Counted from the stretch's first letter, positions 45,501 through 54,533 are shown. The stretch: 64,000 bases of DNA from Imbroritus primus (GCF_964332355.1 NZ_OZ201293.1:1798001-1862000); one strand, 5' to 3'. Made by a program: numbers and translations. Notes: generated by a model from the sequence alone, not told the origin.

Positions 45501-46694
45501 GGTCTCGTGCAACGTCACCAGTTGATCCGGCAGTTTCGGCTGGCCGCCAGGTTGCGCGGTGGCTGCTGCGCTGGCTTGCATCCGGCAGATCGCCAGACGT
45601 TTGAGCAGCCCGAGCCCAACGGGATCGCGCGATAGCAGCAATGCCGCGTGCCAGGTCGCCTCGCTCACCGTGCCGGCCTGCGCCCCGTTACAGGCAATGT
45701 CGTAGGTGGTACCGAGTTCCTTGAGAATCTGGTGGGCCAACTGGAGGTCATACCCGCTGGCCAATGCCAGCTTGTTGACAATGGCTTCGCATTCGCCGCA
45801 CTGCAGCCCCTCCTCCAGTGAAGACAACATCAGCAGGTCACGATGCAAATCATCGACCATCGCCAGATCAGCGGGGCGCGCTCCGAAACGCAGCACGATC
45901 GCGGTATGCAACTGGCGATATTCATACCATTGTTCCCGGTGCACGCCATGTAGCTGGGATCGGCTCCGCACAGGCGCTTCGACATGCGGAGGCAGCGTTT
46001 CGCGATCTTCGCCTGCGTGTGGCGGGAGGGACTTCAATGTATCGCCCGCACCCTCGGCCACATCGACCGGCATATCCCTTCCAGTGCCCCGCCGCCCGGG
46101 TAGCCTGGGCATACCGGGCAGGACAGCAGGCATGTCTGTCTTGCCCGTTCGCTGCCGCCGTACCCGTCGGCAACTAAAGTCGGACAACTTCTCCACCACC
46201 TTGTGCGATTTGCCATCCGCCTTGCGCATCTGTGCAGCCTTGTCTTTAGCTGCGGTACAGCCCCACAGCCGACGCTTGGCTGCGCGTGGCATTTCATGCC
46301 CGGGCCCGGATACCTGGGCTGCACGCTCACGCTTGCGCTGTCGGGCGGCCTCCGCCCTCTGGCGGCGACTCAGGACCGGAGCGAGATAGGCCTTCGCTTG
46401 CGTTTGCGCTTCATACGGGGGAGAGTTGTCCTGACTGAACAGATCCCGATTGGGCTGCCCCTTGCCCTTGCCGCCGCGCATATTCCAGGTGAACAGGCCC
46501 GACATGATGTTGGTGGCATAGGCGCTGGGCCTGAGCAGCTTCAGCGTGACACGCACCTCGCGCGTGAATGCCTGATAGCGGCTCGTGGACGGACCGGCGG
46601 ATGACGATGGCGCCGTGCCGGACAAGCCCGGCTGGCCGGCCGAGACCGCCGGCGCATAGCCGCCCCCCGTGATTCTTGCTGTGTCTCCTTTCAT
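42546..46694 (-). CDS. very large protein of unknown function (possible secreted effector or toxin)
   Basis: 1382 residues; no known catalytic motif recognised. The start at 46694 has GGAGG upstream; weaker ATGs lie at 46730 and 46853. The N-terminal 45 residues are rich in Gly, Ala, Ser and Pro with few acidic residues, as in type III secretion signals. A very basic segment follows at about 105-130 (RRQRAEAARQRKRERAAQ), a helical middle to about 860, a Gly/Val-rich beta-type region about 860-1165 (VGVDLSVVVPV, GVGAYFGASAGYE), and a coiled coil near 1230-1270. No signal peptide or membrane helix was noted. The 60 bases at 42841-42900 have only 32 G/C, unlike neighbours, hinting at transfer. 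Function unassigned. Confidence 0.75.
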   Translation of the reverse strand: MKGDTARITGGGYAPAVSAGQPGLSGTAPSSSAGPSTSRYQAFTREVRVTLKLLRPSAYATNIMSGLFTWNMRGGKGKGQPNRDLFSQDNSPPYEAQTQAKAYLAPVLSRRQRAEAARQRKRERAAQVSGPGHEMPRAAKRRLWGCTAAKDKAAQMRKADGKSHKVVEKLSDFSCRRVRRQRTGKTDMPAVLPGMPRLPGRRGTGRDMPVDVAEGAGDTLKSLPPHAGEDRETLPPHVEAPVRSRSQLHGVHREQWYEYRQLHTAIVLRFGARPADLAMVDDLHRDLLMLSSLEEGLQCGECEAIVNKLALASGYDLQLAHQILKELGTTYDIACNGAQAGTVSEATWHAALLLSRDPVGLGLLKRLAICRMQASAAATAQPGGQPKLPDQLVTLHETWRAFLCAREQLERAVIMAPKHVAAAKAAYDTAQAQWTKANLQWREQEYQRAPQCDAYRNFLEAADALCSRKDLTMQTVLAALAEEPAEVAGQQVAPVPADAHDVAGKQEERPPLERRVMHAARQALQHYGTAANPGTLATRLGRQATLDYFMWNQGFRDDGPEGEFTRVMARIMKIDKYAERAVKRFNGEASELDPRQWIGMKKTPITAMGGDTFNFQSALAQADRSTYDKALLALGDYKVALIREEARSTTLAPEKLAEYAVQLAVVAIYKEQQALMAKDYAAGKDGTQRPLMSELDPQEVRRRVMGSEEGGPGTLQELLEAQVQTKAAPLSETMAGKQRVEEVVITITSEPDAETIQALDALLGKPIKLSRAQLEAWLPQVAGEARAVVRERAGKKGTTREAKADGVPAEADAERREALAMVKHFTTLHWLERGGEFMSVATKAKIYDFMARAAEGMRNNTLTGTTGAEVGVDLSVVVPVAPAVNLRPRIAATGSRTATMTQSRNLNGLSVSVSSGRGGAGELGLESIFGADTGFAGVGAYFGASAGYEETRNKGVTVRFKTDIVQDANGKHSFESATDPFLKDADGKPVKLDASRVGMRRFFEFMKQFGEGEITQATGHDRLQDFMAAFAAEFVETRCLELTGTRQSSRSVQVTTREQIGLRVGTDDARAFFGVGSDQQGKAQTKVLKETSRRAAANNGEAELYGVVRGTAGVSLTPGGAGTAQAKLPGVNVLSAQATPVESSINVQIKQQTKDGQLDEFCTFHITAVRSVEALRAVLGPDIDQWREYASGDATLQKFLDEYSLEKKGDNSMFFQCIKNLRKPAIMKIRNYDSQLDGLETELVMARKAGDRLRISQLEMQVAHIRSERNAVFHDDSNWKLYSLTARQYIDRGKGTGPRVGIVVQKKKTKAITEEIEWFSWSLDTRAKAGYKMEQRELLTARIAQMPVPAHRENDAEAWRAERYEELCGLYGLSRPAAAPAA

Positions 46695-47101
46695 CACGCC
46701 TCCGCTGACTGCCGTTATTGGTCTTGGCATCGCCGTGCAGTTCCGCCGCTTCGCCGCTCCGTTGCCCTGCCGGATTGCGCTGCCCGACGGTCGCGTCGCC
46801 GGCCGGCAGATTCCCGCCATACTTACAATTGGCTTTCTGCATGCTTCAGCCATATGTAACAAATACGGTGCGTGACGTCCGGCGATTTTAAAAAAGCTTG
46901 CAGTTGGCCTCGCAAGTGGATTCGTATTTCCCCCCTCTTCTTACGCGCAATACACTTGATTGTTTTGAGAAATCAGGGTTATCCCGACCATCCGGGCGCA
47001 TCGGTCGCGCAATCCCGCGCTGCGCATGCGGGCATCCGGGCGCGGTATAGTCGCACTGTGCCGCTTCTCTTTGCTCACACCGCCCCGGAGCTTCTCCTGA
47101 C
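46695..47101. other. 407-base intergenic region between divergent genes
   Basis: No gene is supported; it is AT-richer than its surroundings (46801-46860 has 30 G/C). It includes the alternative starts of the large gene and presumably promoters for both directions. A TTGATT at 46956-46961 has no convincing -10 partner. I saw no TTCG-N16-TTCG (hrpII-type) box. Confidence 0.55.
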
Positions 47102-48142
47102 ATGACCGAATCCCATCCGAACACAGCCCACAGCACCGACATCCTGATCATCGGCGCCGGTCCGGTCGGCCTGTTCGCCGCCTTCCAGGTCGGCGTGCTG
47201 GGGATGCAATGCGTGCTCATCGATGCACTCGACCGCCCAGGCGGGCAATGTACCGAGCTGTACCCGGAGAAACCCATCTACGATATTCCCGCATTGCCGG
47301 TATGCACCGCGCAGGAACTGGTGGATCGCCTGCTGGAGCAATGCCGGCCGTTCGGCTTTCCGATTCATACCGGGCAGCGCGCCATGCGCGTGGAACAGCA
47401 GGCCGATGGCCGCTATCGCGTAACAACCGAACAGGGCATGGTGTTTGATGCCGCCGTGCTGCTGATTGCCGCTGGCGCCGGCGCGTTCGTGCCGCAGCGC
47501 GTAGCACTTCCGGAAGCAGCAGCGCTCGAAGGCGATTCACTGCACTACGCGGTGCGTGACATGGCACGCTTCGCGGGCAAGCGCATCGTGATCGCAGGTG
47601 GCGGGGATTCAGCGCTGGATTGGGTGCTCGCGCTGCGCAAGATCGCCGCGCACACCACTCTGCTGCATCGTCGCGACAATTTTCGCGCGGCCGATGCGTC
47701 CGTAGCGGAAATGCGCGGCGCCGTCGCTGCTGGCGAGATGGATTTCGTGGTGGGGATGCTCGATGCGCTACAGACGCAGGATGGCCGCCTGACCGGCATC
47801 GTCGTCAAGCACAAGGACGGCACGCATTCACTGCCGTGCGACGACCTGATCGCGCTGTATGGACTGGTGACTGATCCCGGGCCACTGGCCAACTGGGGCC
47901 TCGACATGCAGGCCGGACGCATTGTCGTCGACACGGCAGCATATGAAACGAACCGGCCCGGCATCTTTGCCGTCGGCGACATTGCGCTTTATCCGCACCG
48001 TCAGAAGCTGATCCTCTCCGGCTTCCACGAGGCTGCACTGGCACTGCGCAAAGCCTATCGCGTCGTCTATCCAGACAAGACACTGGTGCATGTGCACACC
48101 AGCAACAACGCCACCTTGCGCGAACGCATCCAGCACAGTTGA
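47102..48142 (+). CDS. ferredoxin/flavodoxin--NADP+ reductase, thioredoxin-reductase-like type
   Basis: 346 residues. FAD-binding GAGPVGLFAAF near residue 18, NADPH-binding GGGDSALDWVLAL, and the C-terminal GIFAVGDIA. The CxxC redox pair of thioredoxin reductase is absent, which marks the TrxR-like FNR (YumC type). It supplies electrons from NADPH to ferredoxin or the reverse. Confidence 0.9.
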   Translation: MTESHPNTAHSTDILIIGAGPVGLFAAFQVGVLGMQCVLIDALDRPGGQCTELYPEKPIYDIPALPVCTAQELVDRLLEQCRPFGFPIHTGQRAMRVEQQADGRYRVTTEQGMVFDAAVLLIAAGAGAFVPQRVALPEAAALEGDSLHYAVRDMARFAGKRIVIAGGGDSALDWVLALRKIAAHTTLLHRRDNFRAADASVAEMRGAVAAGEMDFVVGMLDALQTQDGRLTGIVVKHKDGTHSLPCDDLIALYGLVTDPGPLANWGLDMQAGRIVVDTAAYETNRPGIFAVGDIALYPHRQKLILSGFHEAALALRKAYRVVYPDKTLVHVHTSNNATLRERIQHS

Positions 48143-48254
48143 ATACGCGGCTGAATGCCATGACGGAGCCAAGCCCAAAAGGCCGGCGCGCAGATTGACG
48201 CGCGGGTGTCTTGCAACAGGATCTCGCGCTCGCTCGCAGGCATGCACGCAACGT

Positions 48255-49211
48255 TCAGCGCGTGAGGAAATCCTCGATCAGCCGTGCCACCGCGACCGGC
48301 TGATCGTGATGCAGCATATGTCCGGCGTCGTCGATGATGGCTTCGTGCAGGTTGCGGAACGACCGGAAACGCGCCCGGAACGCATCCAGTGGCACATCGC
48401 CTGCGATCGACTTGAGGGTGGCCGAATCGCGCGCTTCCACGTGCAGGACCGGCGCCGTTACCTCCGCCCACACGGCCTCGATCTCGTCGATGCGGTACAG
48501 GACAGGATTGACGATCTTGTGCGCCGGATCGGCCAGCAGCATCCATTTGCCCTCGGCCGTCTGGCGCGCCCAGTGCGGTGCAAGAAACGCCGCCTGGCTA
48601 TCCGACAGGCGCGGGTTGGTCTTCTGCAACCGGGCTGCGACAGCCTGCATGGTGTCATAGATGGGCAAGCGGGCTCCCGCCTTGATCTCGTCCAGCCAGC
48701 GCGCGTAGCGTCCCGGCGCTTGCGTCGCCTGGGTGGCGGAGAGCCCAAAGCCTTCCAGGCACACGAGACGATCCACGCGCGCCGGACGGACACCCGCATA
48801 AATGCCCACGACATTAGCGCCCATGCTGTGCCCCACAAGGTTCACCGGAGCGTGCGGCTGGTAGTGATCAAGTAGCGCCTCGAGGTCGGCGAGATAGTCC
48901 GGGTACCAGTAGGAGACCGTCCCCGGATGGACGGTCGTCCACCCGGTCAGGCCGAAACCGCGCCAGTCGGGGGCAATCACGTGCCAGTCGCGTTGCAACG
49001 CATCGACCACGAACTGGAACGACGCTGACACATCCATCCAGCCATGACACATGAACAGCTTGGGCGCCGACGGATCGCCCCATTGGCGGACGTGATAGTC
49101 CAGACCATGGATCGCAATGACCTCGGTACGCGACGGGCGTACCGGTTGATAAGCTGCCGCCTCGGGCGCAGGGTGCAGCATGGGTGCTGCCGTCGACTCG
49201 GGTTGCTGCAT
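48255..49211 (-). CDS. alpha/beta hydrolase
   Basis: 318 residues. The oxyanion-side HGWMDVSASF, the nucleophile elbow GHSMGA and the C-terminal His in DDAGHMLHHD are typical; HVEARDSA includes a candidate catalytic acid. Substrate unknown. ATG at 49211 chosen; the TTG at 49223 would add four residues. A TetR-type palindrome lies just upstream. Confidence 0.85.
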   Translation of the reverse strand: MQQPESTAAPMLHPAPEAAAYQPVRPSRTEVIAIHGLDYHVRQWGDPSAPKLFMCHGWMDVSASFQFVVDALQRDWHVIAPDWRGFGLTGWTTVHPGTVSYWYPDYLADLEALLDHYQPHAPVNLVGHSMGANVVGIYAGVRPARVDRLVCLEGFGLSATQATQAPGRYARWLDEIKAGARLPIYDTMQAVAARLQKTNPRLSDSQAAFLAPHWARQTAEGKWMLLADPAHKIVNPVLYRIDEIEAVWAEVTAPVLHVEARDSATLKSIAGDVPLDAFRARFRSFRNLHEAIIDDAGHMLHHDQPVAVARLIEDFLTR

Positions 49212-49226
49212 AGAGCCCCACAAAAT

Positions 49227-49240
49227 AGAACGATCGTTCT
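49227..49240. promoter_or_regulatory. TetR-type operator
   Basis: AGAACGATCGTTCT is a perfect 14-base palindrome 16 bases upstream of the hydrolase start. The form GAAC-N4-GTTC is common for TetR-family sites. No TetR gene lies in the window. Confidence 0.5.
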
Positions 49241-49421
49241 TTATTCTCGCATATTCCGTCCTGGCCTGTGCCGCTTACTGAACATGCGGCGGGCCATTGT
49301 CAGCGCTTGCGAGACGCGGCTATCGGCGGAACGCTGACAGACTCTGCGGTATACGCCCACTACACTGGTCCGGCAACCTGATCGGCAGAAAATCAGGGCG
49401 AACGGGAGGCACAGCGACAGC

Positions 49422-51986
49422 ATGGATCAAGCAGACACCAACCGGACCGGCGACGCGGCGACGCCCGGCGACACCCTCCCAGGCCGGGGCGACCGCTTCG
49501 CCTACGGCATGCCGCCGCATCGCACGAACACGGCGGCGAAATCCGGACACTACGACAGCGAGACACCGGCCGCGCAACTGGTCACGGTACTGCCTGCGTT
49601 GCGGTTGCTCACCGGCCTGCTGATTGCCGCCCTGATTATCGCGGCGCTGTACTTCGGCCGCGATCTCCTGATCCCGCTCGCACTGGCGATCCTGCTCAGT
49701 TTCCTGCTCGATCCTGCGGTGGCGCGCCTCAAGCGCTGGGGTGTGCCGCGCATGGCGGCCGTCCTGCTGGTCGTCGGCCTCACGGTGGCGGCGCTGGGCG
49801 GTGCCGGTGCCTATCTTGGCAGCCAGGTGACAGCGCTGAGCAAGGACCTGCCGTCTTACCAGACCACCATCCGCGAAAAGTTCACCCGCATGCGCAAGGC
49901 CGTCAAGGGTCCGGGCGCACTTGATGGCGCGCTATCGACCTACAACACGGTAGAGCGCGAACTGGCAAAAACCACCGGTCAGCCCGCACCCGGCGCAACG
50001 GCAACAGGCCGTGCCATCCAGCGCGTCGAGATCATTCCGGCGCCGAAAGCGCCCATGGCGCAGCTGATGGAATGGTTGGGCATCGTCAGCGCGCCTGTGC
50101 TAATGGCAGGTATGGTGCTGCTCTTCGTCATCCTGATCCTGCTGGGACGCAGCGACCTGCGCGAACGTCTGCTGCGCCTCATGGGCGGCAACCTGCACCT
50201 CGCGACCGATGCGCTTGACGACGCGGCCGAGCGCATCGGTCGTTACCTGCGCATGCAGATGATCGTCAATGCCACCTACGGCATTCCGCTGGGCGTGGCG
50301 CTGTATTTCATCGGCGTACCAGGGGCAGTGCTGTGGGGCACGGTAGCTGCGGTCATGCGCTTCGTGCCCTACATCGGGCCGATGCTGTCCGCGGCGTTTC
50401 CGCTGGCGCTGGCCTTTGCCATCGATCCAACCTGGGACATGCTGCTGTGGACGCTGGGCGTCATCCTGGTGCTGGAACTGCTCAGCAACAACGTCATCGA
50501 GCCATGGCTGTACGGCTCGAGTACAGGGCTATCGACGCTCTCCATCATTGTCTCGGCCATGTTCTGGACCGCCATCTGGGGGCCGATCGGACTGATCCTG
50601 TCGACACCACTGACGGTTTGCCTGTTGGTGCTCGGACGCTATATTCCGTCGCTGCAGTTCATGGAGGTTCTGCTCGGCAGCGATCCGGTCCTGGCGCCGC
50701 CGCAACGGCTCTACCAGCGGCTGCTCGGCGGGGGTGTCGAGGAAGCCATCGAGATGACCACGGAGGCCATCGACGCCGAACTCCCCTCGCCCGCCACCCC
50801 GGCGGGTACGGCCACGGCGGTGACCACGGTCTTCGACGAGATCGCCATCCCCGCGCTGCGGCTGGCCTGCGAGCGCTATGCCGACGTGGCTACCGCCCAG
50901 CACCGGCTGCGCTTGGTGCACGGCATGTCGGAAGTCCTGGAGGAAGTGGCGGATGCCTATCCGCCCACGGCCGCGACAACCGCCGTACCGGCAGGCGGAC
51001 CGCGGATCCTGTGCATTGGCGGCCGTTGGGAGGTCGATGCGCTGGCGGCCGGCATGATGGCGCATGCGCTGGCCCTGCATGGTCACGACGCGCGCCACGA
51101 ATCCATAGCCTTGAGCGCCGGCGCCAATCCGGCGGAAGCACACCGGCTCGACGGCGTGCAGATCCTCTGCCTGTCTGTGTTCCATCCCCGGCCCGGTGCG
51201 CAGGTACGACACTGGGCGCGCCGCCTCACGCGCCGCTGGCCCGACCTGCGCATTGTCCTCGCCCTGTGGAACGCCCCGCCAGCCCTGCTCGCCGAGTCTG
51301 CACCCGAGCAGCTCGGCGTCACGGCCATCGTGAACAGCATGCATGAGTTAGTCCTGCGCCTGGCCACACTGACCGACACGGCGGGCATTCAGGCGCCCAT
51401 GCCCCAACCCGCCGATGACGGCGAACGCGTGGCACGGCTGTACGCCAGCGGCGCGCTCGCGCCACATCGCACCGAGGGCTACCGTTTGTTCCTGCAACGC
51501 GTGGTGGATGTCTTCGACGTACGCTACGCCCAACTGGCATGGCTCGATCGCGACTGGGTTCACACGCCCGGCAGCCTGTTGCCTGGCGGCGATGCCGGGA
51601 TTGCGCGTGAAGAAGCGATCTGTGCACGCATCTTCGACGAAGATGATGCCCTGGTCATCCCGGATATTGCGCGCGATCCGCGCTTTGCCGGCAGCCGGCT
51701 GACGCTGGCCCATAGCCTGCGGTTCTACGGCAGCGTGCCGCTGAAGGATCGCGACGGCTACGTGCTGGGCTGCCTGGCGCTGCTCGATACGGCACCGCGC
51801 GAACTGTCCGACGAGGAGATCGCCCTGCTGAACACCATGGCCACGGAATTCATGGCGACACTGGCGACGGAAGTCCCAGCTGAAACCGCGGTTGCAACCA
51901 CTGTCGATACCGCGGCTGCAGGCGCAGCAGGATCCGCTACCCCCATCACAACACGACCCGACCCGTCACGCGATTCAGCCGCGTGA
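49422..51986 (+). CDS. AI-2E family permease fused to B12-binding-like and GAF domains
   Basis: 854 residues. An N-terminal tail (1-55) is followed by an AI-2E/PerM-like membrane domain (about 57-425, eight or so helices, GLLIAALIIAALYFGRD to GPIGLILSTPLTVCLLVLG). Then about 525-620 resembles a Rossmann/B12-binding fold (PRILCIGGRWEVDALAAGMM) lacking the DxHxxG cobalamin motif, and about 686-810 a GAF domain (PLKDRDGYVLGCLALLDT). Ordinary family members have about 350 residues. Transporter substrate unknown. The 3' end overlaps the convergent DUF455 gene by 12 bases. Confidence 0.85.
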   Translation: MDQADTNRTGDAATPGDTLPGRGDRFAYGMPPHRTNTAAKSGHYDSETPAAQLVTVLPALRLLTGLLIAALIIAALYFGRDLLIPLALAILLSFLLDPAVARLKRWGVPRMAAVLLVVGLTVAALGGAGAYLGSQVTALSKDLPSYQTTIREKFTRMRKAVKGPGALDGALSTYNTVERELAKTTGQPAPGATATGRAIQRVEIIPAPKAPMAQLMEWLGIVSAPVLMAGMVLLFVILILLGRSDLRERLLRLMGGNLHLATDALDDAAERIGRYLRMQMIVNATYGIPLGVALYFIGVPGAVLWGTVAAVMRFVPYIGPMLSAAFPLALAFAIDPTWDMLLWTLGVILVLELLSNNVIEPWLYGSSTGLSTLSIIVSAMFWTAIWGPIGLILSTPLTVCLLVLGRYIPSLQFMEVLLGSDPVLAPPQRLYQRLLGGGVEEAIEMTTEAIDAELPSPATPAGTATAVTTVFDEIAIPALRLACERYADVATAQHRLRLVHGMSEVLEEVADAYPPTAATTAVPAGGPRILCIGGRWEVDALAAGMMAHALALHGHDARHESIALSAGANPAEAHRLDGVQILCLSVFHPRPGAQVRHWARRLTRRWPDLRIVLALWNAPPALLAESAPEQLGVTAIVNSMHELVLRLATLTDTAGIQAPMPQPADDGERVARLYASGALAPHRTEGYRLFLQRVVDVFDVRYAQLAWLDRDWVHTPGSLLPGGDAGIAREEAICARIFDEDDALVIPDIARDPRFAGSRLTLAHSLRFYGSVPLKDRDGYVLGCLALLDTAPRELSDEEIALLNTMATEFMATLATEVPAETAVATTVDTAAAGAAGSATPITTRPDPSRDSAA

Positions 51987-52823
51987 CGGTACATCCGGTG
52001 CGGTGGCGCGCAACTGCGCCAGCTCCGCCGCATCGAAACCGGCCGCCGCACGCGCCTCGAAATTGAATGGCCCGCGCAAGCGCGGCGCGTCGTAGCGCTC
52101 GACCAGCACATCGTAGGTCGCCAGCGGATCGACGCCGGCCCGCGCGCAGCACCAGCGGTACCAGCGGTTGCCGATGGCCACGTGGCCCACTTCATCGCGC
52201 AGGATGACATCGAGGATCGAGGCCGCCTCCATGTCGCCGGCCTGTGCCAGCCGCGCCCGGATCGGCGGCGAGGCATCGAGGCCCCGCGCCTCGAGGGTAC
52301 GCGGCACCAGCGCCATGCGCGCGAGCACATCGTCACGCGTTTTCTCGGCCATTTCCCACAGGCCATTGTGCGCGGGAAAATCCCCGTAAGCCGCATCAAG
52401 CCGGGCGAGATGTTCGGCCAGCAGGCTGAAGTGGTACGCCTCCTCGCCCGCCACCTTCAACCAGTCGCGGTAGAACGGCACGGGCATGCCATCAAAGCGC
52501 CATACCGCATCAAGCGCCAGGTTGATGGCATTGAATTCGATGTGCGCGAGCGCATGCAGCAAGGCCGCCCGGCCTTCACGCGATACCACGGCACGGCGCG
52601 GCACAAAGCGTGCGGAGACCAGTTCCGGCTGCGCGGGACGCCCCGGAACCGCCGCACGCCAGTCCGCCGGAAAATCAGCGGGCCGCAGCGCCGGCGCAAA
52701 CGCCGCATCCGGCCGTGTCGCGCCATCGGCGGCCAGCGCGCGGACCGTGCGCGCCTTTTCAGCCGGATTGGTCTGGCACAGGGCCGCGAGGGCTGCGCGG
52801 CGAATGCATGGGAAAGTCGACAT
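51975..52823 (-). CDS. DUF455 ferritin-like protein
   Basis: 282 residues. Helical bundle with diiron-type residues: HIEFNAI, GEEAYHFSLLAEHL and RDEVGHVAIG. Function in bacteria is unproven. ATG at 52823 preferred over 52850 because AGGA stands about 10 bases upstream. Divergent from the gamma-carbonic anhydrase gene. Confidence 0.85.
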   Translation of the reverse strand: MSTFPCIRRAALAALCQTNPAEKARTVRALAADGATRPDAAFAPALRPADFPADWRAAVPGRPAQPELVSARFVPRRAVVSREGRAALLHALAHIEFNAINLALDAVWRFDGMPVPFYRDWLKVAGEEAYHFSLLAEHLARLDAAYGDFPAHNGLWEMAEKTRDDVLARMALVPRTLEARGLDASPPIRARLAQAGDMEAASILDVILRDEVGHVAIGNRWYRWCCARAGVDPLATYDVLVERYDAPRLRGPFNFEARAAAGFDAAELAQLRATAPDVPSRG

Positions 52824-52897
52824 CAGCGTAAAATCCTGGGAATCCGGCATTGTAAGAGATGCAATCGCCCATACCTCACGACAGGAGCCCTTCCCTC

Positions 52898-53422
52898 ATG
52901 GCGCAGTACCAGCTTGGCGACCTCACCCCGACCGTGGACGATTCCGCCTATATCGCGCCCGGTGCGACCGTCATCGGTAATGTGTACCTGAAGGCACGCG
53001 CGAGCGTATGGCCCGGCGCGGTGCTGCGCGGCGACAATGATCCCATCACCATCGGCGAAGCCAGCAATATCCAGGAAAATGCCGTCCTGCATACCGATGC
53101 AGGCGCGCCGCTAACGCTTGGCGACTACGTGACCGTCGGCCACCAAGCCATGCTGCATGGCTGCACCATCGGCGACGGCAGCCTGATCGGCATCCAGGCC
53201 GTGGTGCTCAACCATGCCGTCATCGGCAAGGAATGCCTGGTGGGCGCCGGTGCCATCGTCACGGAAGGCAAGACCTTTCCGGACCGCTCGCTGATCCTCG
53301 GCGCGCCGGCCCGCGTCGTGCGGCAACTGACGGACGACGATGTGGCACGCATGCGCATGGGCGCGGAAAGCTATGCCGAGCGCCAGGCCACCTACAAGAC
53401 TACTTTGAAGCGAATCGACTGA
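52898..53422 (+). CDS. gamma-carbonic-anhydrase-family protein (YrdA-like)
   Basis: 174 residues of left-handed beta-helix hexapeptides. Zinc-ligand His residues stand in NAVLHTD and VTVGHQAMLHG. Family members include active carbonic anhydrases and inactive relatives; activity cannot be judged. The ATG at 52898 matches family starts (MAQYQLGD). It is followed at once by hslO. Confidence 0.9.
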   Translation: MAQYQLGDLTPTVDDSAYIAPGATVIGNVYLKARASVWPGAVLRGDNDPITIGEASNIQENAVLHTDAGAPLTLGDYVTVGHQAMLHGCTIGDGSLIGIQAVVLNHAVIGKECLVGAGAIVTEGKTFPDRSLILGAPARVVRQLTDDDVARMRMGAESYAERQATYKTTLKRID

Positions 53423-53424
53423 AC

Positions 53425-54444
53425 GTGACCCAAGCCACACCCGACACCCTGCAGAAATTCATGTTCGAAGCCGCGCCGGTGCGCGGCGAACTCGTCCGCC
53501 TGTCCGACACCTGGCAGGAAATCATGCGGCGGCGCACCTATCCGCCTGCCGTGCGCCGCCTGCTCGGGGAAATGACGGCGGCGGCCGCGCTGCTCACCGC
53601 CAACCTCAAGTTCAACGGTGCGCTCGTCATGCAGATCCATGGCGACGGCCCGGTGCGCATGCTGGTGGTGGAATGCCACTCGGATCTGTCGCTGCGCGCC
53701 ACTGCCAAGCTGGCCGACGACGTCGAGATTGCCGACGACGCCACATTGGCCGAGTTGGTCAACGCGAATGGCCAGGGTCGCTTCGCCATCACCCTTGATC
53801 CGCAGGACAAGCTGCCCGGCCAGCAACCGTACCAGGGCGTGGTGCCGTTGTCTGGCCGCCAGGGCCCGCTGCCCGACATGAGCGCGGTCCTCGAGCATTA
53901 CATGCTGACCTCGGAGCAACTCGATACGCGGCTGTGGCTCGCGGCCGACGGCAATGTCGCGTCCGGCATGCTGCTGCAGCGCCTGCCGACCTACGGCGGC
54001 AAATCCATGACGGGAACGGATGGCTCCGTCATTGGCGAAACCGGCCAGCCGCTCGCACCGGGCGTATCGGCGCAGGACCTCGATACCTGGGAACGCGTGT
54101 GCCATCTCGGCGGCACGCTGCAAACCGAGGAACTGCTCGAGGTACCGCCGGAAACCCTGCTGCGCCGCCTGTTCTGGGAGGAAACCCAGCAGGCTGGCGT
54201 GCGCCTGTTCGAGCCGCGCCAACCGCATTTCAACTGCTCGTGCTCGCGCATCAAGGTCGGCGCCATGCTGCGCATGCTCGGCGAGGAAGAGGTCGCGAGC
54301 GTGCTGGCGGAACGCAACCAGGTGGATGTGAACTGCGAGTTCTGCGGCCAGCACTATGCCTTCGATGCCGTGGACTGTGCGCACCTGTTCACCGAAAAAC
54401 CGGTATCGCAGACCGTCAAGGCGGCGTCGAACCTGCATCATTGA
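53425..54444 (+). CDS. hslO: redox-regulated chaperone Hsp33
   Basis: 339 residues from a GTG at 53425, three bases after the preceding stop. FMFEAAPVRGELVRL near the start and the zinc center NCSCSRIK plus CEFCGQHY are diagnostic; oxidation of these Cys releases zinc and activates the holdase. An ATG at 53461 would drop only 12 residues. It is cotranscribed with the gamma-CA gene. Confidence 0.93.
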   Translation: MTQATPDTLQKFMFEAAPVRGELVRLSDTWQEIMRRRTYPPAVRRLLGEMTAAAALLTANLKFNGALVMQIHGDGPVRMLVVECHSDLSLRATAKLADDVEIADDATLAELVNANGQGRFAITLDPQDKLPGQQPYQGVVPLSGRQGPLPDMSAVLEHYMLTSEQLDTRLWLAADGNVASGMLLQRLPTYGGKSMTGTDGSVIGETGQPLAPGVSAQDLDTWERVCHLGGTLQTEELLEVPPETLLRRLFWEETQQAGVRLFEPRQPHFNCSCSRIKVGAMLRMLGEEEVASVLAERNQVDVNCEFCGQHYAFDAVDCAHLFTEKPVSQTVKAASNLHH

Positions 54445-54533
54445 CGATCCAGGCGTACTGGCGACCCAGACGCCGGAAACTTGTTCCAGAGGGCAACCGT
54501 CCAACCGCTATCGCGACCCGGAGGCCATTCACC

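Noticed and set aside
46695..47101. hrpII-type (TTCG-N16-TTCG) box upstream of the large protein
   Set aside because: No such pair with correct spacing was found on the minus strand, so type III regulation is not supported by a promoter motif.
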